Under the pieces are notes generated by a model. That model saw nothing but the letters and a program-made list of their open reading frames with translations, made no database searches and was not told the origin of the DNA. From contig JANXDU010000003.1 of assembly GCA_025059195.1 (NCBI GenBank), positions 21,465 to 85,464 of the forward strand: a DNA stretch of 64,000 nucleotides, in the 5' to 3' direction. Positions 16,330-26,005 of this stretch are shown in pieces. The stretch is from Candidatus Bathyarchaeota archaeon (lineage in GTDB: Archaea; Thermoproteota; Bathyarchaeia; Bathyarchaeales; Bathycorpusculaceae). The translations under genes were made by a program, and so were the position numbers. The stretch's first letter is position 1. Every line of letters begins with the position of its first letter.

Positions 16330-17661
16330 TTGAAAACTATTGAGGAGAAACTTTTAATCAGCGAGAAGATGCTGGAAGAGGTTAACGCTTTCCTGCTGCG
16401 GAAAAACAACCCCCTCATAAACGGGGTTCTAGAAATCCTTGACGAGCATGGTGGAGCAGAGGAGATTAACCGCAAAGCCCGAGAAAACAGCAGACTAGAA
16501 AACCTTATGCAGCGCCTCGAAAAAATGAAGTCTCCATTTCTCAAGGACCTTGAGTGGCTTATTAAGCAACGTGACAAGGAAGCCTTCATAAGCATACCCG
16601 AATACCGCAGAAAAATCTTGGGGAAAAAGGCAGATTCCATAAAATTCAATGAGGCCTGTGCGGTTACACTTGAAATAAGTGCTTGCAACTTTTTCCCGTG
16701 GCTAGTTGAGGAGGCGAAAAGGGCGATTAAACACCGGGACCTCATGCCAGCCCGCTACATACGCGTAAGGCCTATGAAAGAACAGGTGGAAGACGGTGAC
16801 ATTTTAGCTTTCGCGGCCGCCATGCAAGTGATTGGGGCTTCTTATGTGCAGACACTGGACACAAGGGGCACTATGCCTGGATCCGACGGCAAACCTATAA
16901 ACATTCACTTGGGCGGGCCAGAAACAATCACGGGTTATTTCGGCGGCGTTGGCGTTCCAAATGAGTACGCCTTAAAATGGGTTGAAGAATACCTGTACTA
17001 CTATACGGAGTATGGCGTAAAACAGATTTTAAACACGAATATTGGGACGGTTTTGCTGGGCTTTCTACTGCACAAGCTTGGAATAGACATAGAGTTCAAA
17101 ATTTCAGTTTTCCTCGGAGCTGACAACCCCTACTCGATTTTATGGATTCTCATGATGGCGAAGCTTTTCAGCCGAGGGGACGGCACGACGCCGCTGGCTG
17201 GTTTTAACTTATCCAACTCCGTGAACAACCACACCATCGAGTTGGCAGCTTACACCCGCAAAGCCTTAGGCTTTGAAGACGCCGTGCGCATAGAACACCA
17301 CATAACCGAAGCCTTCAAAAGCATCGTCCGCCAGCCCTACGACCGCCTAAACGAGCTATTGGAACTGGCAAGCCACGTGAAGAACATAAGCGCTAAACAC
17401 GAGGGCGCGCCGCCAGAAGTGGAGAAAACCCGTGAACACCCTTCAGACATACTGGATTACTTTCTACCGAAAAAGGAAATAATCGAGAAAGGGTTAATGC
17501 CAAAACTGCTTGCAAACTACTTGGATAAGCACGACGCCGTGAACAGAACGGCGAAAGCCCTAACAGAAAAAGGCTTAGCCTTCGTAGCAGCCCAAAACCT
17601 CCATAAAAAGGATAGGGAAAAGAGCTACAGGTATTCCTTAGGCTTCCGGAACACCAGATAG
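16330..17661 (+). CDS. Unrecognised conserved-looking enzyme, divergent from DapA-Fae
   Basis: A 443-444 residue soluble protein I cannot place. TTG 16330 is preferred over TTG 16315 because GGGGGA lies eight bases before it. Residues 1-110 are helical and charged; the rest has alternating strand-helix character with glycine and asparagine-rich loops (IHLGGPETITGYFGGVGVPN, FNLSNSVNN, RIEHHITEA) suggesting a barrel-type enzyme with polar active-site residues. No known cofactor motif is visible. Only about 86 bases separate its start from that of DapA-Fae, so the two probably share regulation and perhaps a pathway. Its 3' end overlaps the convergent gene at 17625 by 37 bases. Confidence 0.8.
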   Translation: MKTIEEKLLISEKMLEEVNAFLLRKNNPLINGVLEILDEHGGAEEINRKARENSRLENLMQRLEKMKSPFLKDLEWLIKQRDKEAFISIPEYRRKILGKKADSIKFNEACAVTLEISACNFFPWLVEEAKRAIKHRDLMPARYIRVRPMKEQVEDGDILAFAAAMQVIGASYVQTLDTRGTMPGSDGKPINIHLGGPETITGYFGGVGVPNEYALKWVEEYLYYYTEYGVKQILNTNIGTVLLGFLLHKLGIDIEFKISVFLGADNPYSILWILMMAKLFSRGDGTTPLAGFNLSNSVNNHTIELAAYTRKALGFEDAVRIEHHITEAFKSIVRQPYDRLNELLELASHVKNISAKHEGAPPEVEKTREHPSDILDYFLPKKEIIEKGLMPKLLANYLDKHDAVNRTAKALTEKGLAFVAAQNLHKKDREKSYRYSLGFRNTR

Positions 17662-18434
17662 GCGGTTGTGGCCACAAAGAAAACTGCAACAGCGGCCAAG
17701 AAGACCATAGTGGTCCGTGTGTTGTCAAGCTCGCTTTTAACACCTTTGAGCGCCTCATAGTCTTGCTGAAGCTGCCACAAGGTATGATTAAGATTCAATA
17801 ACTCATCACGAGTCAAGTTCCTGCCAAAACATTCTCTGAAAGTCTGGTTCAAGTTGGCAACGGTGCTGTTCACGTCCCTAATTTGATCTTCAAGGGATTT
17901 AATTTGATCCTTAAGGGATTTAATTTGATCTTCAAGGAACCTGAGGTAAACATTCTCTATGCGTGTCATGGCAAACCCCATAGTTCCCTGAAAGGGGTAT
18001 GGATTTTCACGCCCAAGCTCATCAACAACCGTTGCATCATAGTTTAGGTAGATCTCCCCATAGATGATGCCGCAAATGTTCGCTGGCACGTAAACTCGAT
18101 GGGGGTATACCACCCGGTTATCCTTGTAAATTAGGACGTTGCCGGACGCATTTTGGTATATTTCACGTTTTTCAGTTCCGTTTATGAATCCGTATACGGT
18201 GAGATTTATGGTTTTTACGTAAACCTTGGTGACGACGGCTGTTAAACTAAGTTTAACCGAGATGAAGCTAGCTGGTTGAGCCCTTGCCGTGGCATTAACT
18301 TGGACTTTTACACACGAAATTTTAGAGTCAAAGAAGGTTTCCATGCTGTTGGCTTGGGTTTGCGTTCTAGCGGTGTTTGGCAAGGCAAGTAACAAACTTA
18401 GGCAAACGAAAAATGTTATTATCTTTTTATTCAT
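17625..18434 (-). CDS. Secreted, membrane-anchored protein with coiled-coil stalk
   Basis: A 269-residue protein with an N-terminal signal peptide (KKIITFFVCLSLLLALPNTA), a beta-rich extracellular domain to about residue 165 with several N-x-T/S sites, a coiled coil made of seven-residue repeats (DQIKSL units), and a C-terminal membrane helix (MVFLAAVAVFFVATTAYLVF) followed by basic residues. It is probably a surface protein standing off the membrane. No enzymatic motif is seen. Confidence 0.75.
   Translation of the reverse strand: MNKKIITFFVCLSLLLALPNTARTQTQANSMETFFDSKISCVKVQVNATARAQPASFISVKLSLTAVVTKVYVKTINLTVYGFINGTEKREIYQNASGNVLIYKDNRVVYPHRVYVPANICGIIYGEIYLNYDATVVDELGRENPYPFQGTMGFAMTRIENVYLRFLEDQIKSLKDQIKSLEDQIRDVNSTVANLNQTFRECFGRNLTRDELLNLNHTLWQLQQDYEALKGVKSELDNTRTTMVFLAAVAVFFVATTAYLVFRKPKEYL
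17880..17937 (+). repeat. In-gene tandem repeat, 21-bp unit
   Basis: Nearly three copies of a 21-base unit beginning AATTTGATC, 17880-17900, 17901-17921 and a partial third, encode successive heptads EDQIKSL / KDQIKSL / EDQIRDV of the surface-protein coiled coil. Unit number could vary between strains by slippage. Confidence 0.75.
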
Positions 18435-18558
18435 ACCATCCCAGCCTAAATTTAAATTTTGGATAATCTTGCAGGTTTTATTTAACGCTTTTAAATTCTT
18501 CTTTTGTTATTTGCTGTTCTTTGACTGAACCTTTCTTAAGAATTATGTTTATTTCCGA

Positions 18559-18801
18559 TTATTTTATTGAGCGTATAAACCGCTGGTACATGTATAGGAA
18601 GTAGATAAGGGCGAAAAAAGTGAGAGCCATTTCGAAGGCTAGGATGGCGGGGTTATTTTCCACAGCCATGAAGTAGCCATGTTGAAGTATATCTGTGAAG
18701 ACTAGGATTTGAAGGAATATGGCCCCTCCTAGGCAGCTTAGGCCTAGGCAGTGGATGAGGATTTGGAGGCGGCGTAGCCTGGTTGTTGTTGCGGCTTTCA
18801 T
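18559..18801 (-). CDS. Small two-helix membrane protein
   Basis: About 80 residues from ATG 18801: a basic start (KAATTTRLRRLQ), one helix (CLGLSCLGGAIFLQILVFTD), a short loop and a second helix (LAFEMALTFFALIYFLYMYQ). The frame extends further upstream to 18918, but that part looks non-coding and lacks an SD. Function unknown; topology suggests a small membrane component. Confidence 0.55.
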   Translation of the reverse strand: MKAATTTRLRRLQILIHCLGLSCLGGAIFLQILVFTDILQHGYFMAVENNPAILAFEMALTFFALIYFLYMYQRFIRSIK

Positions 18802-18959
18802 CTGTATCGTGTGTATTAATATTTTGTAAAACTTATAGGTTGCGAATCCCAAACCACGACGAAGCCTTATGATTACTTTTCCAAACCGAAACTCAAAACT
18901 CAAAATCACAAAAAACATGAGGGCTAGCCGCTATTGACTTCGGAACCAGTTAATAAATG

Positions 18960-19874
18960 TTAGAAAACTCTCAACGCGTTGATGGCGTCTCTAATAACCG
19001 CAACAGACTTTTCAAGGCGCATCCGCGTTTCAGGAAGCAACTCAAGCTCTAAAACTCGCTCAACCCCGTTTCTGCCGAGAACAACGGGTACGCCTATCGC
19101 GATGTCGGAGAACCCATACTCGCCTTGAAGATATGTGGACACACCCATCACTCGGTTTCTACCCCTTAAAATGGCATCCGCCATAATGGCGATAGCGGCA
19201 GCCGGCGCGTGAACCGTTGAACCTTTGAGGCGTATAACCTCTGCGCCCGAAGTTACAGTCAAATTTACAATTTTCTCTATTCGCTCTTTTGAAAGAAGAC
19301 GAGTTATGGGGATTCCAGCCACGGACGCGTATTCCACCAGCGGAACCATGGAGTCGCCGTGTTCCCCTATAACAAGCGCGCGGATATCTTCTCTCGAAAC
19401 GCCCAGTTCCAAGGCTATGTATGAACGGAAACGCAACGTGTCGAGAATGTTACCCATCCCAAAGACACGGTTCCTTTCAAACCCCGACTCTTTATAGGCT
19501 ATATAAGTCATGACGTCAACGGGGTTTGTCACCATCATGATTTTGCAGTCAGACGCATATTTTATGACTTCCCGCACTATGGACCGCACTATGTCCGCAT
19601 TCTTCTTCATTAAGTCCAGGCGGCTCATCTCAGGCTTTCGCGCTTCACCAGCAGTTATTATAACCAGCTCTGAGTCCTTCATTTGGCTGTAGTCGCTTGT
19701 ACCTACGATTTTTCCGTCAAACTCTAGGGCGGGAGCGGTTTGCATCATATCCAGGGCTTCGCCCTTCGCTAGATTCTCAAAAACATCAATTAAAACCACA
19801 TCGCTTATTCGATACCTTAGAATGTTGAAAGCGGCGGCGCTTCCAACTCGTCCAGCGCCAATAATGGTTATCAT
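18960..19874 (-). CDS. mdh: Malate dehydrogenase (LDH/MDH family)
   Basis: About 304 residues from ATG 19874 (MITIIGAGRVGSAAAFNILR), with the NAD-binding glycine loop, the active-site loop AGEARKPEMSRLDL whose arginine (position 102 of the family) selects malate over lactate, the catalytic histidine in GEHGDS, and VTNPVDVMTY. It interconverts malate and oxaloacetate. With the PEP carboxylase at 39642 it would form a short C4 route. An earlier ATG seven codons upstream is possible. It follows RNase J by 39 bases. Confidence 0.95.
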   Translation of the reverse strand: MITIIGAGRVGSAAAFNILRYRISDVVLIDVFENLAKGEALDMMQTAPALEFDGKIVGTSDYSQMKDSELVIITAGEARKPEMSRLDLMKKNADIVRSIVREVIKYASDCKIMMVTNPVDVMTYIAYKESGFERNRVFGMGNILDTLRFRSYIALELGVSREDIRALVIGEHGDSMVPLVEYASVAGIPITRLLSKERIEKIVNLTVTSGAEVIRLKGSTVHAPAAAIAIMADAILRGRNRVMGVSTYLQGEYGFSDIAIGVPVVLGRNGVERVLELELLPETRMRLEKSVAVIRDAINALRVF

Positions 19875-19913
19875 AAGATTTAGGTAGGCTTCCAAAAAGA
19901 TATAGTTAACGCT

Positions 19914-21251
19914 TTAAAGCCTATATTCCCTACCTTTGTCAGTTATTATGATTTGGCTTTTAAGATCCCGCATGAACTTGGCGAAAAGCTCGGCGTTTTC
20001 CGTGTGCACCGGAAAAATCTTTTTGGCATTAATCTCTTTAAGGCAAACCTTCAGTCTTAAAGGCGTTATGTGGCCGGAAACATGCACGTGATATTGAGGC
20101 AAGCCGTAATGTCTAAGCCAGTTCACCAACCGTTCAAAGTCTATCTCCATTTCCTCGTTAAAAGGCTCGGAAGACGAGAATATATAGCAGCTGCCGGGCT
20201 TCGGCTGAATTTCCACCAGCTGCTCCAAATCGTACAATGACATGCTTAGGATAACGTTTTGTTGGCTCTTCGAAACTTGCTCGACGTCAACAACCTTATC
20301 GGGATAACGTTCAAGAATCCTTTTTTCCCAAGTGTACATGCGCTCCTTCGATTTTCGAAAAACCAAAACTCCTTCATCGTCAAGCCTTGGAATGCGAAGC
20401 TTTCGGTCGCTGCTTAAAGCTTCAATTAAGTATGCCTGCCTCAGTGAAACCGCCAAACAACGGTTGTTTTTCAAAGCTGTTCGATAAAAAGAGTTAAGCC
20501 TATCCACGTCCGTGTAGGCGAACTCCGCAAGCACTAAACCCTCTGTTTGGCTGATAACATGGTGAAGTTTGGCTTCAACCTCCCTTTCAGAGGAAACAGA
20601 AACATGCGTCATGTTGGTGGCTTCACAAATAACAGCCACAGGTTCCGCGGATTTTGCTCGCTCCACAAATTCCCGAGTCATATCATCTCTTGCACCGTGG
20701 TCTCGGAAGTCTCCGGTGTAGACAACAGCCCCCTTTGAGGTGTGAATGATGAAGCCATACGCGCCCGGTACAGAGTGGTCGACGTGCACGGGCTCCACTT
20801 CTAAACCGCCAACCTTGACGGTGCTGCCTGTTCTAAAAGTTTGAAAGTTTATACCTTCCACGTTGAACTCCAAGTCTGCTTTGCGGATTTCGCCAAAAGC
20901 TTGTAAAATGGTCTTTGTTGTTTCGCCGCAGTGGACGGGAATTTCCCTCTTCACAAAGGACAAGTAGGCTGAGTGGTCCATGTGCCCGTGGGAAACGAAG
21001 ATGGCGTCCACGGCTGGTGGTTTTTCGTCAAAACGGTATACACCATCCAGTTTGGGCAGAATTCCCAACTCTTGGAGGCTTTTCTCGTTTTTAGGTGAAA
21101 GAAAAGGAGGCGAATAATACTGTTTCTTCAAAGCAAAAGACATTCCGAAGTCGAAGAAGACCGTCGCGTCCCCGTCCTTGAGGAGAATCTTGTTTCCGCC
21201 TATCTCGTTTACTCCTCCGTAAAAAGTTAGGGTTGTTTCATGCTCAACCAT
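19914..21251 (-). CDS. Metallo-beta-lactamase/beta-CASP RNase (RNase J-like)
   Basis: A 445-residue protein with the metal-binding motif SHGHMDHSAYL, the downstream ligands VEPVHVDHSVPGAYGF and VYTGDFRDHG, and the C-terminal beta-CASP markers HVSGHITP and PVHTEN. These define the archaeal RNase J branch, which processes and degrades RNA from the 5' end. It lies four bases after the kinase-like gene and is followed by malate dehydrogenase, a probable three-gene operon. Confidence 0.9.
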   Translation of the reverse strand: MVEHETTLTFYGGVNEIGGNKILLKDGDATVFFDFGMSFALKKQYYSPPFLSPKNEKSLQELGILPKLDGVYRFDEKPPAVDAIFVSHGHMDHSAYLSFVKREIPVHCGETTKTILQAFGEIRKADLEFNVEGINFQTFRTGSTVKVGGLEVEPVHVDHSVPGAYGFIIHTSKGAVVYTGDFRDHGARDDMTREFVERAKSAEPVAVICEATNMTHVSVSSEREVEAKLHHVISQTEGLVLAEFAYTDVDRLNSFYRTALKNNRCLAVSLRQAYLIEALSSDRKLRIPRLDDEGVLVFRKSKERMYTWEKRILERYPDKVVDVEQVSKSQQNVILSMSLYDLEQLVEIQPKPGSCYIFSSSEPFNEEMEIDFERLVNWLRHYGLPQYHVHVSGHITPLRLKVCLKEINAKKIFPVHTENAELFAKFMRDLKSQIIITDKGREYRL

Positions 21252-21255
21252 TCTT

Positions 21256-22965
21256 TCAACCCGCTTTTCTGCAAACGTTTGAAATGGTCAAAATCACGTG
21301 AGGGAGAGCAAACACGCTAAAAACTTTAGTGTATTTAGGCCTTCCAGCAGCCCTAACAGCCTCCAAATCTCCACCAGCCCCCAAATAGCCTTCAATAAAA
21401 GCCTTCGCAACAACCTCGACAAGCTTTGTTCCAGCAAGGGGCGGCACATAATGCCCAACATAGTAAAGGAATTCAGCGATATCCCAAGCCTTGTCGCCCC
21501 TCCGCGAAGCTTGCTCAAAATCCATCAAATAAATTTTGCCATCCCTTCCCACAAGAATGTTTTCGGGCTTAGTGTCGCCCAATGCCACGTCAAGCGTGTG
21601 AACCTTAGCGAAAACTTCGCCGACTCTGCGAATAAGTTTTAACTCCTCCCCAATTTTGTCCACCTCTCGGTTGAGGGTTCTCTTGACAACTTTCTCTAAT
21701 GTTTCACCTTCCACGTACTCCATGAAAACAAGCCTTTCGCCGTGGTTTATGCCTAAAATCTTTGGGACAGCAAAACCTTTCGAGTAGAGAAACTGGTTTA
21801 TGGAGCATTCCCTCTCAAGCCTTGAACGCCCCAGAAGAGTGAAAGTTCTAGTTCCGACGGTCCACAAAGTTAATGGAAACCATTTAAATCCAGCCCAGTC
21901 TTTGAAACTTTTAACAACAACCTTGCGTTCCCAACCTTCCGCGGAAACCCTTACCAGATAAACATCGTTTAAAACGCCGCCCAACTCTTCAACAGCTACC
22001 GCCGCGTTTTCGCCGACTTTAAGGATTTTTCTGACAAAGCTCTCTGTGTCCATCCTAGTGGCTAAGGGCACAAGTCCGTTCGCCGTTGGCACAAACAGAT
22101 ACATTTTCGGGTCCTCAATGTTAAATTCTGTTTTCAACTTGTTTCTTTCGCTTTCAAAAAACTGAAGCTCCAGAAAAGCATCCATACCTTCGGATAAGAT
22201 GCCCAAAACTTTCGGGAAAGTTCTCAAAATAGACATAAATAGGGCTTTCTGCGCAGACTTCAACAAGTTTGTGAACGCAGCCTTTCTGCCATTGCGTTTC
22301 TCAATGAAAGTTTTTGAAACCATGAAAAAGCCGTTTACACGCTCCACAACTTTTTCCCTTTCTAACTCTTTCAATGCAAGCATGTATCCTTCCATAACTC
22401 GGTTGATATTCTGTTCACGCGACTCCTTTTGAAAGAAACGGGAAAGCGTATAGTAGATGGGTGGAAACAGCCGCGCCCTGCTAATCATAACCTCATACAT
22501 GAAATAATCCGGTTTTATTCGAATTTCGCGGGAAAGTTCTGGAAAATCACATATAAGGTTCTCTAAAAGTTCTATGATTAAACGTTTCTTAAGTTTAACC
22601 TCTTCCGTCTTCAAGTAGTCCGTGTTAATCAGCGGTTTATATGGGAAAATGAGGTGAATGGCGAGAGCCTCACCTAAAAAGCCTAAATCCACATCCTTCT
22701 CGAAAATCTGCTTGTCTACCGCGTAAAAAATGGCGGGTTTTCCGTCAAAAAACTTAACGTAGTTCATTATCCTAGGTTTAAAGCCATCGACAACAAGCAA
22801 AACCTCCAACAACGTTTTCGCGCTATCGGATGGATGTAGCGTAAAATCCCCACAGACGCAAACGCTCGTTATTGCATAGGAGTTGGCAACCCGTCTACAA
22901 AACTCGTAAATCTGCTCTTCCAACTTGCTGCCGAACCGCTTTTGCTCGAAAGACAACTTTTCCAC
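21256..22965 (-). CDS. Kinase-fold protein with long unknown N-terminal region
   Basis: A 569-residue protein. The C-terminal half is a Bud32/aminoglycoside-kinase-like fold: a lysine in KVVVKSF, FMEYVEGETLEKVVKR, the catalytic loop GDTKPENILV, and DFEQ in the place of DFG. The N-terminal 300 residues are unassigned; CGDFTLHPSDSAKTLLEVLL is weakly like a nucleotidyltransferase motif. It is transcribed with RNase J, which hints at RNA metabolism. The substrate may be protein or small molecule. Confidence 0.75.
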   Translation of the reverse strand: MEKLSFEQKRFGSKLEEQIYEFCRRVANSYAITSVCVCGDFTLHPSDSAKTLLEVLLVVDGFKPRIMNYVKFFDGKPAIFYAVDKQIFEKDVDLGFLGEALAIHLIFPYKPLINTDYLKTEEVKLKKRLIIELLENLICDFPELSREIRIKPDYFMYEVMISRARLFPPIYYTLSRFFQKESREQNINRVMEGYMLALKELEREKVVERVNGFFMVSKTFIEKRNGRKAAFTNLLKSAQKALFMSILRTFPKVLGILSEGMDAFLELQFFESERNKLKTEFNIEDPKMYLFVPTANGLVPLATRMDTESFVRKILKVGENAAVAVEELGGVLNDVYLVRVSAEGWERKVVVKSFKDWAGFKWFPLTLWTVGTRTFTLLGRSRLERECSINQFLYSKGFAVPKILGINHGERLVFMEYVEGETLEKVVKRTLNREVDKIGEELKLIRRVGEVFAKVHTLDVALGDTKPENILVGRDGKIYLMDFEQASRRGDKAWDIAEFLYYVGHYVPPLAGTKLVEVVAKAFIEGYLGAGGDLEAVRAAGRPKYTKVFSVFALPHVILTISNVCRKAG

Positions 22966-23011
22966 CAGATTTCTTCCCTAGGCTAGAAGTGTACTCTCCT
23001 AGAAAATATAG

Positions 23012-24379
23012 TTAACCACCTTGACGTTTGCCTAAAATTTTACCATACAACCTCAAAGCCTTTAAGGCTTTAACACCCTTTTCTGGCAGGTTGTATAATG
23101 GTATGGGGCTATCACCAATCACTTTATAAACAAGTTCGAAGTCCTCGCCGCCCGCTGGCACATCAACCACAGGCTTGTTGGGGTATTTTGCCGCTACTTT
23201 CGGGATAACCTTTGCATCTTCAGGTTCGAAAAAGCAGGATTTGAGCATGTTTATGACAAGCACTCCATCAACGTTTTCGTCCGCCAAAACAAAATCTAAA
23301 ACTTTTCCGAACCTGTCCGACCTAGCATCCGCTATTAAGTCAATGGGGTTTGTCGCGTCCACGCCGGGATAAAGCCTTTCAATCCGGCTTTTTGTTTCCT
23401 CAGAAAGTTTAGCCATTTTAAGCTTGCTTCGCTCGACAGCGTCTGCCGCCAATATTGCTGGGCCACCAACATTACTCACTATGGCTACATTGTCGCCTAA
23501 CATAGGTGGCTGTTTGGACAAAGCTAACGCTGCATTCAAAAGCTCCTCAACGTCTTCGACGCGGATTATCCCAGCTTTTTTGAAAGCGGCATCGAAAACC
23601 TCGTCGGAACCAGTTATAGACCCCGTGTGCGATTTAGCTCTATGGGCGGATTCTTGGGTGATTCCGCCCTTCAATACGAGAATTGGCTTCTTCTCAACAG
23701 TTTTTCTCGCCTCTTTTATGAATTGCCTCCCATTTTTCACGCCTTCCATGTATAGGCAGATAACTCGTGTCTCCTCATCCTCCCTTAAATACTGAATTAG
23801 GTCAACATCATCCAAGTCTATTTTATCTCCCATAAAGGCCATTTTACTCACGCCTAAACCGTAAAAACACGCCAAATCCAGTAAACAAGCGCCTACTCCA
23901 CCGCTTTGAGATATGAATGCTATGTTTCCCCTTCTCGGTAAGACTCCTTTTTCGAAAGTTGTGTTCAACCCGTTAGCTGTGTTTATAACGCCCATAACAG
24001 TGTTAGGTCCCAAAACTCTAACGCCGTAGTCTTCCTTCACCCTTAACAGTTGTTGACGCTGTTCGTCCCTGTACCCGCCAGTTATTATTACAAAGGTTTT
24101 TACTCCAAAAGCGGCGCATTTTTCAATATAGACCAGGGATTTTCCGGGCGGCAACATTACAACAGCCAACTCTGGAGTTTCAGTTAACTCGTTAAGGCTA
24201 CTTGCGCCTATTTTCCCCTCCAAATCGAGAACGTAAGTTCTTCCTTTGAAGAATCTCTTCATATTATAGGTGACATCTTTAAAAAGTCGAGGCGACGCCA
24301 ATCCCACTTTTTCTTTGATCTTGCTGGAACCTATCAGCAAAACAGTTTTAGGCTCGAAGAGAGTCTTCACACTGGACAT
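23012..24379 (-). CDS. Acyl-CoA synthetase (ADP-forming), alpha-type subunit
   Basis: A 455-residue protein with a CoA-binding Rossmann domain (KTVLLIGSSKIKEKVGLASP), succinyl-CoA-ligase-like domains (ISQSGGVGACLLD) and the phosphohistidine loop KSHTGSITGSDE. Archaea use this enzyme to make ATP from acetyl- or acyl-CoA. The ATP-grasp beta subunit is not fused and not adjacent, so it must be encoded elsewhere. Confidence 0.9.
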   Translation of the reverse strand: MSSVKTLFEPKTVLLIGSSKIKEKVGLASPRLFKDVTYNMKRFFKGRTYVLDLEGKIGASSLNELTETPELAVVMLPPGKSLVYIEKCAAFGVKTFVIITGGYRDEQRQQLLRVKEDYGVRVLGPNTVMGVINTANGLNTTFEKGVLPRRGNIAFISQSGGVGACLLDLACFYGLGVSKMAFMGDKIDLDDVDLIQYLREDEETRVICLYMEGVKNGRQFIKEARKTVEKKPILVLKGGITQESAHRAKSHTGSITGSDEVFDAAFKKAGIIRVEDVEELLNAALALSKQPPMLGDNVAIVSNVGGPAILAADAVERSKLKMAKLSEETKSRIERLYPGVDATNPIDLIADARSDRFGKVLDFVLADENVDGVLVINMLKSCFFEPEDAKVIPKVAAKYPNKPVVDVPAGGEDFELVYKVIGDSPIPLYNLPEKGVKALKALRLYGKILGKRQGG

Positions 24380-24451
24380 TCAGTTAACCTTCAAATTTAA
24401 AGGCTTGAAGAGAGAAATTCTGGTATCTATGCACATAAATTTAACTCTAAG

Positions 24452-25234
24452 TTAGGCGCGTTCTATCAGCTTAATATAGGCGAAAGCCGCGAAAAATGTG
24501 AAGACTGCCGAAAAAGTCATGACACTTATTATCATTTCCATTGAGAAGGGCGGGGTTCCAAGTAGAAAGGAGCGGATGAGGTTTGAAGCGTTGCTTAGGG
24601 GGTTAACCCTTGCAAAAGTTACTAGGGGCATTGGAAATCTGCCTTCTCGTCCAAGCTGTTCAATCAGCGAGAGCGGATAGAAAACGCTGCTACAGAAGAA
24701 CAGCAAATAGTAGACCAAGCCTCTTGCCGTTACAAACTTGTCAATGCTTTTTGTGGAGACAGCTATGGCTATGCTCAAACCAGAAATTCCTACGGCGAGA
24801 AAGAAAAGCACAAGCAAAATTAATAGAAACTGGTATAATGTTGGGAAACCCACGAAGGCGAAACATGTTGCCAACAAGGGAGACATGTAGACCATGCCTC
24901 GTAAGCCTCCAGAAAGCACCCGTCCCAAGGCAAGTTCAACTCTGCCCATGGGCAGGCTTAGTAGGTACTGATGAACTTCTCTCCGTTTCTCCATGTTCAC
25001 CTCCCTTCCAATCATGAAGGCGGAGGCAAACAAGCCTGTAACCGTCAACCCTGGAGCGAAGAAGTTGAAGTAGCTTTTTATTTGCTGGAGAATTTCGGGG
25101 TTTAGCATGCGGTTGTAGACTATCGCCATAATAAACAAGTCCGTAAGGTTCATGCTTACTAAGCCTACAAGCCACCACTTATAGCGGAAGAAATTTCTAA
25201 AGTCGTTTTCCAGTATATACACGATGTTTTTCAT
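24452..25234 (-). CDS. ABC-2 type transporter permease
   Basis: A 260-residue protein with six hydrophobic helices and an opening, MKNIVYILENDFRNFFRYKW, typical of ABC-2 permeases. Its ATG directly follows the TAG of the neighbouring permease, and the ATPase lies upstream of both, so the three form an exporter operon of two different permeases and one ATPase. The substrate (lipid, drug or polysaccharide) is not readable from sequence. Confidence 0.9.
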   Translation of the reverse strand: MKNIVYILENDFRNFFRYKWWLVGLVSMNLTDLFIMAIVYNRMLNPEILQQIKSYFNFFAPGLTVTGLFASAFMIGREVNMEKRREVHQYLLSLPMGRVELALGRVLSGGLRGMVYMSPLLATCFAFVGFPTLYQFLLILLVLFFLAVGISGLSIAIAVSTKSIDKFVTARGLVYYLLFFCSSVFYPLSLIEQLGREGRFPMPLVTFARVNPLSNASNLIRSFLLGTPPFSMEMIISVMTFSAVFTFFAAFAYIKLIERA

Positions 25235-26002
25235 CTACCGCCATCCCCCGCCTTCTATGCTTTTGTCGTAAAGCACTATGCCCACGAACATGAAAAAGCC
25301 GAAGAATAAAACTATTCCAAGGAGGGGCAGCAGCGGGTTTTCAAAAGATAAAATCGACTCAACACCAGCACCCCAACGGAAGAGCTCAGCAGCGTAGGTG
25401 ACTGGATTAAAGTTGGCTATCCACCCGTAAATCGGGTTTGCTTCCTTAACAAAGCTTAGGGGATACATGGCTGTGCTTAGACGCACTATTAACGCGTCTA
25501 AAACGCCCATAAGAATGTCGAAGCGATCGCTGGACTTTATAACAACGGCTAGCGTTATGCTCATTCCAGAAACTCCAAAGGCAAAGAGGAAAAGCGAAAA
25601 CAAAGCCAACAAAAAGTTAAGCGGGTTCACTATGCCTATAACGTAAAGGGATATGCAAATAAGTGGTCCCACGTATATGAAGGCGCGAAGCCCTCCGCCG
25701 ATGGAACGGCCAAGAACAAGTTGTCTTCTCGTGACGGGTAAACTGAGGAGATATTCGAAGACACCATGTTCAGCCTCCTCGTATATATCAAAGCCTATGA
25801 ATACGGCTGCGGAGTAAAGCGTCATAACTGATAATCCGCCCACATAATAACGGAAGTAGTCTTCTACGGCAACCATACGGGAGGCTATAAGCCCAAAAAA
25901 GGCAATTTGGGAAGCGAACCAAATAATTCTCATAATAACCATGACTTTGTACTGGAAGAATAAGCGAACATCTCGCTCAACGACATAGAGAAGCTTTAGC
26001 GT
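25235..26002 (-). CDS. ABC-2 type transporter permease with non-canonical ACG start
   Basis: The membrane region begins at ATG 25942, but homologous sequence continues upstream: LKLLYVVERDVRLFFQYKVM matches the opening of the sister permease (YILENDFRNFFRYK). Upstream to the stop of the ATPase gene (TAA 26006-26008) there is no ATG, GTG or TTG in frame. The codon in the right place is ACG (26000-26002), nine bases after GGGGGA. I place the start there, as either a rare ACG start or a mutated/miscalled ATG. Six membrane helices follow. Confidence 0.8.
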   Translation of the reverse strand, partial: TLKLLYVVERDVRLFFQYKVMVIMRIIWFASQIAFFGLIASRMVAVEDYFRYYVGGLSVMTLYSAAVFIGFDIYEEAEHGVFEYLLSLPVTRRQLVLGRSIGGGLRAFIYVGPLICISLYVIGIVNPLNFLLALFSLFLFAFGVSGMSITLAVVIKSSDRFDILMGVLDALIVRLSTAMYPLSFVKEANPIYGWIANFNPVTYAAELFRWGAGVESILSFENPLLPLLGIVLFFGFFMFVGIVLYDKSIEGGGWR

Positions 26003-26005
26003 AGT

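Noticed and set aside
17880..17937. CRISPR-like repeat
   Set aside because: The 21-bp repeats are contiguous without spacers and encode coiled-coil heptads.
24610..25178. Open frames antisense to the ABC permease
   Set aside because: Both are shadows of the permease codon pattern, without SD or family similarity.
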